Below are positions 6,547 to 10,431 of a stretch of DNA of 10,431 nt, piece after piece; the first letter of the stretch is position 1, and each line of letters opens with the position of its first letter. The position numbers and the translations under genes were made by a program. Location: contig VGIX01000046.1 in assembly GCA_016867725.1 (NCBI GenBank), positions 1 through 10,431 on the forward strand. Reading direction: 5' to 3'. This DNA comes from Candidatus Effluviviaceae Genus I sp. GTDB lineage: Bacteria > Joyebacterota > Joyebacteria > Joyebacterales > Joyebacteraceae. The notes beneath the pieces were generated by a model. The model saw nothing but the letters and a program-made list of their open reading frames with translations. It did no database searches and was not told the DNA's origin.

Positions 6547-7548
6547 CTACTCCGTCCTCGCCGCCGTCACCTCCCCGCAGGAGTCCGTGTGCATGATCTC
6601 GCGGATCTCCGCGGGCCTGCGTGTCCGCGCGAGCGCCCACATGAGCTTCGTCACGATGCACTCCATGCTCATGTCGTACGCCTCGATGGCGCCGAGTTCG
6701 AGCGCCCGCCTGCCGACCTCGTAGCGCCCCATCCGCGTCGCCCCCTCGAGGCACTGGCTCGTCACGACGACGGGCACGCCCAGCGCGGCCGCGCGCTCCA
6801 GGACCTCGAGGTGGTGCGCGGCGAAGTTGCCCGTGCCGTACGCGCGGAGCACGAGCGCGCCGATGCCCGTCCCGAGGATGTCGAGGATGGACGCGGGCGA
6901 GCGCCCCGGGAAGAGCGTCGAGACGATGACGCTCGGGTCGAACCCCTTCTCGACGCGGAGCGGCCGGTCGTGGCGGCGCCTCGCGGTTCGGTGGACGCGC
7001 AGGTCCACGCGGATCTCGCCGAGCGGCGGGCTGTTCGCGGACTGGAACGCCGCGAGCTTCGACTCGGAGACCTTCGTCGCCCGCGCGCCGAGGATGATCT
7101 CGCGGTCGAAGACCACGAGCACGCCGGCGACGTCGCTCGTCGCCACGCGGACAGCGTTGACGAAGTTCCTTCGGGCGTCGGTCTCGATGAACCTCCCGGG
7201 GATCTGCGCTCCCGTGAGCACGACGGGCTTGCCGAGGTCACGGAGGCCGAATGAGAGCGCGCTCGCGGTGTAGGCCATCGTGTCGGTGCCGTGGGTCACG
7301 ACGAATCCGTCGTACGCGTCGTAGCGTGTCTCGATCTCGTCGATCATGCGGTCCCAGTGGGCGGGCGTGACGTCGGCGCTGTCGATGTTGTCCACGTAGA
7401 GGATCTCGATCTGGGCGACGTCCGCGAGGCGCGGCTCCAAGGAAAGGAGGTTGTCAACGGCGCGCTCGCGCGGCGGGACCCGCCAGACGCCGTGCTCGCT
7501 CTCCTCCATGACGAGCGTGCCGCCGCAGAAGAGCACCAGGATGTTCAT
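6547..7548 (-). CDS. ansA: L-asparaginase, type I-like (cytoplasmic)
   Basis: The 333-residue product hydrolyses L-asparagine to aspartate and ammonia. The catalytic set is visible: Thr11 in CGGTLVM (usually TGGTI), Thr88 and Asp89 in THGTDTMAYTAS, and Lys159 in ARATKVSESKLAAFQSAN, matching the E. coli Thr-Thr-Asp-Lys arrangement. VLTGAQIP (110-117) is another family segment, and the C-terminal domain carries YGTGN and VVTSQCLEG. There is no signal peptide, which points to the cytoplasmic type. The length excludes the longer archaeal GatD subunit. The start is the ATG at 7548, because AGGAGG (7554-7559, complement) lies 5 bases upstream; an in-frame ATG 13 codons earlier lacks such a site. 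The gene converges on the transporter terminator and diverges from the small membrane-protein gene. Cys8 for Thr in the first motif is a mild oddity. Confidence 0.93.
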   Translation of the reverse strand: MNILVLFCGGTLVMEESEHGVWRVPPRERAVDNLLSLEPRLADVAQIEILYVDNIDSADVTPAHWDRMIDEIETRYDAYDGFVVTHGTDTMAYTASALSFGLRDLGKPVVLTGAQIPGRFIETDARRNFVNAVRVATSDVAGVLVVFDREIILGARATKVSESKLAAFQSANSPPLGEIRVDLRVHRTARRRHDRPLRVEKGFDPSVIVSTLFPGRSPASILDILGTGIGALVLRAYGTGNFAAHHLEVLERAAALGVPVVVTSQCLEGATRMGRYEVGRRALELGAIEAYDMSMECIVTKLMWALARTRRPAEIREIMHTDSCGEVTAARTE

Positions 7549-7577
7549 CGAGTCCTCCTCGCGCTGGGACCGACGGA

Positions 7578-7586
7578 ATACTACCA
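7578..7586 (-). promoter_or_regulatory. Possible extended -10 promoter for asparaginase
   Basis: On the minus strand the sequence reads TGGTAGTAT, a TG-N plus TAGTAT extended -10 pattern, about 30 bases before the asparaginase ATG. I see no convincing -35. It is one of the few AT-rich spots in the divergent gap. Confidence 0.35.
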
Positions 7587-7597
7587 CACCGGGCCCC

Positions 7598-7626
7598 TTG
7601 ACGGTTCACGGGCGCGGTGCTATCGT
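7598..7626 (+). promoter_or_regulatory. Candidate sigma70-type promoter for the small membrane-protein gene
   Basis: TTGACG (7598-7603) and TATCGT (7621-7626) are spaced by exactly 17 bases. The -35 is close to consensus and the -10 is weak (4 of 6). The start codon at 7672 is about 40 bases from the predicted transcription start. Confidence 0.5.
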
Positions 7627-7671
7627 GCCGCCGCGCTCACTGGTTGACCGGTCCTGTTCAGGAGGTGCGTG

Positions 7672-8091
7672 ATGGGCGAGTTCGCCGAACGGCAGACGGG
7701 GGCGGGCGGGTCCGAGTCCGCGGGCATCAGGGACATCGCGAAGCCCCTCTTCGAAGCCAAGGGGTGGATGAAGTTCCTCGGCGTGCTGATGATCATCTAC
7801 GGCGCGCTCGTGGCCTGCACGCTCGTCGGCATCGTCTTCGCCTGGATACCCATCTGGCTGGGCATCCTGCTCTTCTCCGCCGGGACGAAGGCCAACGAGG
7901 CGTTCCGAAGCGGGAACGCAGCGGAGCTCGTCGCGGGCCTCGGGAAGATCAAAACGTTCTTCATGATCTACGGCATCCTCGCGCTCATCGGCGTCGCAGT
8001 GACGATCATCATGATGCTGGTCTGGGGCGCCACCATCTTCGCGCTCGTGGCGGGCGGCGGGATCGAGGCGCTCAAGGGGCTGCCGATGTAG
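7672..8091 (+). CDS. Small multi-pass membrane protein, possibly DUF5362-like
   Basis: The product is 139 residues. A polar N-terminal stretch (1-32) containing a predicted amphipathic segment (IAKPLFEAKGWMKF) is followed by hydrophobic segments at about 34-55, 56-70 and 95-127, with a charged linker (KANEAFRSGNAAELVAGLGKIK) between the second and third. The pattern of two closely spaced helices with an Ile-Pro-Ile-Trp turn, then a helix pair, reminds me of DUF5362-type proteins, but this is from memory only. No catalytic motif is visible and the function is unknown. AGGAGG at 7660-7665 lies 6 bases before the ATG at 7672; the in-frame GTG at 7669 is only 3 bases away and less likely. The gene stands alone, with a promoter candidate before it and a terminator after it, and is divergent from asparaginase. 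Confidence 0.75.
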   Translation: MGEFAERQTGAGGSESAGIRDIAKPLFEAKGWMKFLGVLMIIYGALVACTLVGIVFAWIPIWLGILLFSAGTKANEAFRSGNAAELVAGLGKIKTFFMIYGILALIGVAVTIIMMLVWGATIFALVAGGGIEALKGLPM

Positions 8092-8099
8092 GGGGAGAT

Positions 8100-8122
8100 G
8101 CCGGGAGCCTGAGGGCTCCGGC
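8100..8122 (+). repeat. Hairpin just after the small membrane-protein gene
   Basis: GCCGGGAGCC and GGCTCCGGC pair over 9 bp with one bulged G and a TGAG loop. It has no T-run and precedes the main terminator, so it is probably an accessory stem that helps stop transcription before lexA. Confidence 0.5.
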
Positions 8123-8131
8123 AGCAGGCAC

Positions 8132-8166
8132 GGGGCCGCCTGGGTGACTCGGCGGCCCCATTCTTT
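8132..8166 (+). terminator. Intrinsic terminator upstream of lexA
   Basis: GGGGCCGCC (8132-8140) and GGCGGCCCC (8151-8159) form a perfect 9-bp stem with a 10-base loop, followed by ATTCTTT. It ends only 4 bases before the lexA -35 element, so it cleanly separates the two transcription units. Confidence 0.8.
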
Positions 8167-8170
8167 CCCC

Positions 8171-8199
8171 TTGACGCCTGCACATGTGTGCAGTAGGTT
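8171..8199 (+). promoter_or_regulatory. lexA promoter
   Basis: TTGACG (8171-8176) is separated by 17 bases from TAGGTT (8194-8199). The -10 is weak. The spacer is almost entirely filled by the palindromic operator at 8178-8193. Transcription would start near 8206 and leave a leader of about 70 bases before the lexA ATG. Confidence 0.6.
8178..8193 (+). promoter_or_regulatory. Probable LexA operator (SOS box)
   Basis: CTGCACA-TG-TGTGCAG is a perfect inverted repeat of two 7-bp arms lying exactly between the -35 and -10 of the lexA promoter. It satisfies the E. coli outline CTG-N10-CAG, with an alternating purine-pyrimidine core of different bases. It also resembles the TGCNC...TGTGCA box I recall for Fibrobacter LexA. 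Its position would let LexA block RNA polymerase, the usual autoregulation of lexA. Binding is inferred from position and symmetry. Confidence 0.75.
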
Positions 8200-8223
8200 G
8201 GTGCACAGATGGGCAGTGCACCA
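8199..8223 (+). repeat. Second inverted repeat at the lexA transcription start
   Basis: TGGTGCAC (8199-8206) and GTGCACCA (8216-8223) are perfect 8-bp inverted arms around AGATGGGCA. The left arm runs into TGCACA, the same half-site as in the operator just upstream. The repeat overlaps the predicted transcription start. It could be a second, weaker repressor site or a hairpin at the 5' end of the mRNA. Confidence 0.5.
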
Positions 8224-8276
8224 CGGGGCGCCGCGACCCGCGACGGGTGGCGCGACATCCGGGCGAGGGGGGATCC

Positions 8277-8900
8277 ATGAAGAACGACCTCACGACCATC
8301 CAGGGGAAGATCCTCGACTTCATCACGCAGACCATCCGGGAGCGCGACCGCTCGCCGACGATCCGCGAGATCGGCGAGCGGTTCGGTATCGCCTCGACGA
8401 ACGGGGTGCGCTACCACCTCTCGGTCCTCGAAGAGAAAGGGTACATCAAACGCGAACCCGGCATCTCGCGGGGCATCGTGTGGCGCGAGCACCATCCGCG
8501 CGGCGCGACGGCGCGAAGCGGCGTCGAGATCCCGCTCGTCGGTCACGTCGCGGCCGGCCGCCCGGTCCTCGCGGTCGAGAACGTCGAGGGCGTGCTCGCG
8601 GTGGACGAGATGTTCGCCGCCTCGAAGGACTGCTTCGCGCTCCGCGTGCGCGGCGACAGCATGAAGGACGCGGGCATCGTGAGCGGGGATGTGGTCATCG
8701 TGAGCCCGCAGCCGTCGGCGCGGAGCGGTGACATCGTGGTCGCGCTCCTCGACGACGAGGCGACCGTGAAGCGCTACGTCTCGCAGCGGGGAAGCGCGGT
8801 CCTCCGGGCCGCGAACCCGGCGTACGAGGACATCGAGCTCGCGCGTCGGAGCGACGCGCGCGTGCTCGGCAAGGTCGTAGGACTCATGAGGAAGATCTAG
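8277..8900 (+). CDS. lexA: LexA repressor, SOS regulator
   Basis: The product is 207 residues, the usual LexA size. The N-terminal winged helix-turn-helix spans about residues 5-65, with SPTIREIGERFGIAS and the recognition-helix region TNGVRYHLSVLEEKGYI. The C-terminal latent protease has the Ala93-Gly94 self-cleavage bond in HVAAGRP, nucleophile Ser128 in RGDSMKDAG and general base Lys165 in ATVKRY. After DNA damage, RecA filaments would trigger self-cleavage and release the regulated genes. The start at 8277 gives a normal N-terminus and follows a G-rich GAGGGGGGA ribosome site. An in-frame ATG at 8184 would add 31 unrelated residues and lies inside the operator, so it is rejected. lexA heads a tight four-gene unit with a nitroreductase, a small protein and a DNA glycosylase, and is probably autorepressed through 8178-8193. 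Confidence 0.97.
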   Translation: MKNDLTTIQGKILDFITQTIRERDRSPTIREIGERFGIASTNGVRYHLSVLEEKGYIKREPGISRGIVWREHHPRGATARSGVEIPLVGHVAAGRPVLAVENVEGVLAVDEMFAASKDCFALRVRGDSMKDAGIVSGDVVIVSPQPSARSGDIVVALLDDEATVKRYVSQRGSAVLRAANPAYEDIELARRSDARVLGKVVGLMRKI

Positions 8901-8918
8901 CGACACGGAGGTGACACG

Positions 8919-9665
8919 ATGAGCGACACGACAAGGCGCGCGGCTGGCCGGTTCATCTCGCAGGCTCTTTCGTACACGGCGGTCCTCATCCTGCTGCTCT
9001 CGGCGCTGCTCGTGCTGAGCGACCCGGCGCCGGCGGAGGGCGCGGAGCCGGGCGGGGCGTCCGCGGGCAGCGCAATCTCCCTTCCTGCTCCGGCACTCAA
9101 GGGAACGCTCTCGGTCGAGGAGGCCATCGCCGCGAGGCGTTCGGTCCGCTCGTTCGGCGAGGCGCCCCTCACGCTCGGTCAGCTCTCGCAGCTCCTCTGG
9201 GCCGCGCAGGGCGTCACGGACGAGTCCTCGGGGCGCAGGGCTGCGCCGTCGGCGGGCGCGAAGTATCCGCTCGAGGTCTTCGTGGTCGCGGGCAGGGTCG
9301 AGGGGCTCCCGGCGGGCGTGTACCGGTACGTTCCGAAGGGGCACACGCTCACGCTCGTGAAGCGGGGCGACGTCCGCGACGCGCTCTCGGCGGAGGCGCT
9401 CTCGCAGGCGTGCGTCCGGTCGGCGCCGGTGAGCCTCGTGATCGCCGGCGTGTACGCGCGGACGAGGGCGAAGTACGGGGAGCGCGCCGAGCGGTACGTT
9501 CACATGGAGGTGGGCGCCGCGGCCGAGAACGTCTATCTCGAGGCCGAGAGCCTCGGACTTTCGACCGTGTTCGTGGGCGCGTTCTCCGACGGCGGCGTGA
9601 AGAGCGTCGTGGGAACGGGCGACGCCGAGCCCCTGGCCATCCTGCCGATCGGAGCGAAGCTATGA
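8919..9665 (+). CDS. SagB-type nitroreductase-family protein with N-terminal signal or anchor
   Basis: The product is 248 residues. Residues 1-13 are basic-polar, 14-34 are a strongly hydrophobic segment, and 35-60 are Pro/Ala/Gly-rich, consistent with a signal peptide or membrane anchor. The rest is a nitroreductase-fold domain with AARRSVRSF (71-79, FMN phosphate contact), LSQLLWAAQGVT, the SagB-type PSAGAKYPLEVFVV (110-123), YRYVP, and a late GAAAENVYLEAESLGLSTVF region, ending at PIGAKL. Such flavoproteins oxidise or reduce varied substrates, from azoline rings in peptides to small electrophiles; the substrate here is unknown. No precursor-peptide or cyclodehydratase gene is nearby, so peptide modification is not supported. 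GGAGGTGA (8907-8914) gives a near-perfect ribosome site. The gene starts 18 bases after lexA and overlaps the next by ATGA, so it should be expressed with lexA. Export of an FMN enzyme is unusual. Confidence 0.85.
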   Translation: MSDTTRRAAGRFISQALSYTAVLILLLSALLVLSDPAPAEGAEPGGASAGSAISLPAPALKGTLSVEEAIAARRSVRSFGEAPLTLGQLSQLLWAAQGVTDESSGRRAAPSAGAKYPLEVFVVAGRVEGLPAGVYRYVPKGHTLTLVKRGDVRDALSAEALSQACVRSAPVSLVIAGVYARTRAKYGERAERYVHMEVGAAAENVYLEAESLGLSTVFVGAFSDGGVKSVVGTGDAEPLAILPIGAKL

Positions 9666-9952
9666 CGAACCGCAGCGCCCCCCGCGACGGCACCGACCCG
9701 ACCGTCCACGAGATCAACGAGTCGGTCACGGTGCTCACGAAGTTCAGCGGCGGCCGGATGGACCCGCTCCGGTTCAAGTGGAACAGCCGCGTGTTCGACG
9801 TCGCGAGGGTGAACGGGAAGTGGGAGGAGCGCGAGGGGCAGTTCAAGCTCCACTACTTCGCGGTCGTGACGAAGGAGAACGATTACTACGAGCTCGTATA
9901 CAACACCCGCACGATGGGCTGGACGCTCGTGCGGACGGATCTGGATGGTTGA
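9662..9952 (+). CDS. Small conserved-looking protein, possibly DUF6504-like
   Basis: The product is 96 residues and begins at the ATG that overlaps the nitroreductase stop as ATGA, a sign of translational coupling. A GGAG lies 7 bases upstream inside the preceding gene. The first 13 residues look disordered. The remainder reads as a compact beta-rich domain: a strand INESVTVLTKF, then PLRFKWNSRVFDVARVNGKWEE, then LHYFAVVT, and YYELVYNTRTMGWTLV. The order of an RFKW-type strand, a K-W-E turn, and a terminal Y-E-L ... W-x-L pair reminds me of DUF6504-type proteins, whose function is unknown to me. There are no Cys residues, signal peptide or catalytic motif. Its position before the glycosylase, 11 bases downstream, suggests a link to nucleic-acid repair or damage response, which is inference only. 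The start is much better supported than the longer upstream open frame. Confidence 0.75.
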   Translation: MTNRSAPRDGTDPTVHEINESVTVLTKFSGGRMDPLRFKWNSRVFDVARVNGKWEEREGQFKLHYFAVVTKENDYYELVYNTRTMGWTLVRTDLDG

Positions 9953-9963
9953 GGGAGTGTGAG

Positions 9964-10431
9964 ATGCCCGAGCTCCCGGAGGTCGCGTCGCGCGCGAAGG
10001 AGATGCAGAAGCTCCTCGTGGGGAAGACCATCGCCGGCATCGAGGTGCTCCAGCCGAAGTGCCTGAACGTCTCCGCCGCGAAGTTCAAGAAGGCGCTCGA
10101 GGGCGCGCGCATCGAGAGCGTCACCTACCACGGGAAGTGGCTCTTCACGAAGACCACGAAGGGATACCTCCTCATCAACATGGGCATGGGCGGCGACATG
10201 CTCCTCGTGGACAGGAAGGCCATTCCGGAGAAGCGCCGCGTCGCGTTCCTGTTCAAGGACGGGGCCGCGCTCTCCCTGAGCTTCTGGTGGTTCGGCTACG
10301 TGCACTACGCCGCGGACGGCAAGCTCGACAAGCACACGATGTCGGCGAAGCTCGGACCGAACGTGGTGGACGTGACGAAGGCGCAGTTCCGGGAACTCGT
10401 GCGCGGCCGGAAGGGCACGGTGAAGTCGTTC
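9964..10431 (+). CDS. Fpg/Nei-family DNA glycosylase, divergent, 3' end cut by window
   Basis: The first 156 residues are present; Fpg/Nei proteins usually have about 270, and the helix-two-turn-helix and zinc finger would lie beyond the window. The N-terminus MPELPEV provides catalytic Pro2, which forms the Schiff base with the lesion sugar, and Glu3. Lys58 in YHGKWLF matches the conserved beta-hairpin Lys57 of E. coli Fpg. Met75 in NMGMGG matches the void-filling Met73, with Asn72 where His is common. LGPNVVD (130-136) and the start of the KS(F/L) segment are also seen. The usual DPRRFG is SFWWFG here, so Arg108 and Arg109 become Trp108 and Trp109, while Phe110 stays. This should alter handling of the base opposite the lesion, so the substrate may not be 8-oxoguanine. 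GAGGGAG (9951-9957) precedes the ATG by 6 bases. Last visible gene of the lexA unit. Confidence 0.9.
   Translation, partial: MPELPEVASRAKEMQKLLVGKTIAGIEVLQPKCLNVSAAKFKKALEGARIESVTYHGKWLFTKTTKGYLLINMGMGGDMLLVDRKAIPEKRRVAFLFKDGAALSLSFWWFGYVHYAADGKLDKHTMSAKLGPNVVDVTKAQFRELVRGRKGTVKSF

Noticed and set aside
5018-6754. Long minus-strand open frame opposite the OFA transporter
   Set aside because: It is highly charged Arg/Asp/Glu low-complexity sequence mirroring hydrophobic codons of the membrane protein on the other strand.
8184-8276. In-frame 31-codon N-terminal extension of lexA
   Set aside because: Its ATG lies inside the operator palindrome and upstream of the predicted transcription start, and the added residues match nothing in LexA.
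7968-9503. Minus-strand open frame of 511 codons across lexA and the nitroreductase
   Set aside because: It crosses a terminator, a promoter and two genes with clear motifs on the plus strand, and itself shows no domain.
8919-9665. RiPP (thiazole/oxazole peptide) gene cluster, suggested by the SagB-type domain
   Set aside because: There is no cyclodehydratase, precursor peptide or peptide exporter nearby; the neighbours are lexA, a small protein and a DNA glycosylase.
1-10431. Mobile elements, CRISPR arrays, tRNA/rRNA genes, tandem repeats
   Set aside because: I looked for transposase or integrase motifs, regularly spaced direct repeats and tRNA-like cloverleaf sequence on both strands and saw none. 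Gene content and composition are uniform.

Overview
The window is a GC-rich, densely coding stretch of bacterial chromosome with ten complete genes and one gene cut at each edge. The organism is Gram-negative, because one gene encodes a signal-peptide outer-membrane beta-barrel protein ending in Phe. The sequence does not fix the taxon. The IscS-like protein looks like the Archaeoglobus type, and the lexA operator partly resembles the one I recall from Fibrobacter. Both would fit a high-GC uncultured lineage, perhaps near the Fibrobacteres-Chlorobi-Bacteroidetes group, but that is a guess. I see no insertion sequence, phage gene, CRISPR array, tRNA or rRNA, and no gene-free stretch over 300 bases.

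Region 1 (1-1738, plus strand) is a sulfur-handling cluster: the end of a TusA-like sulfur carrier, a DsrE-family protein, and an IscS/NifS-type cysteine desulfurase homologue. The last keeps the sulfur-carrying Cys328 but has Asp205 where the PLP-binding Lys should be. The same substitution is known in Archaeoglobus fulgidus IscS, so it is rare but not without precedent.

Region 2 (1844-6510, plus strand) looks like one transcription unit for uptake and activation of a small carboxylate, probably acetate. It has a good sigma70-type promoter, a DcaP-like outer-membrane porin, AMP-forming acetyl-CoA synthetase, a strong intergenic hairpin, an OFA-family major facilitator transporter, and an intrinsic terminator.

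Region 3 (6547-8166) holds a type I L-asparaginase gene on the minus strand, divergent from a small membrane-protein gene that ends at a terminator. Candidate promoters for both lie in the shared gap of 123 bases.

Region 4 (8171-10431, plus strand) is a probable SOS operon. A palindromic operator sits exactly between the -35 and -10 elements of the lexA promoter. lexA is followed closely by an exported or membrane-anchored SagB-type nitroreductase, a 96-residue protein overlapping it by four bases, and an Fpg/Nei-type DNA glycosylase cut by the window end. The glycosylase has Trp-Trp in place of the usual Arg-Arg before the conserved Phe-Gly. I found no wholly unknown system. The Lys-less desulfurase cluster and the lexA-glycosylase operon are the parts most worth a second look.
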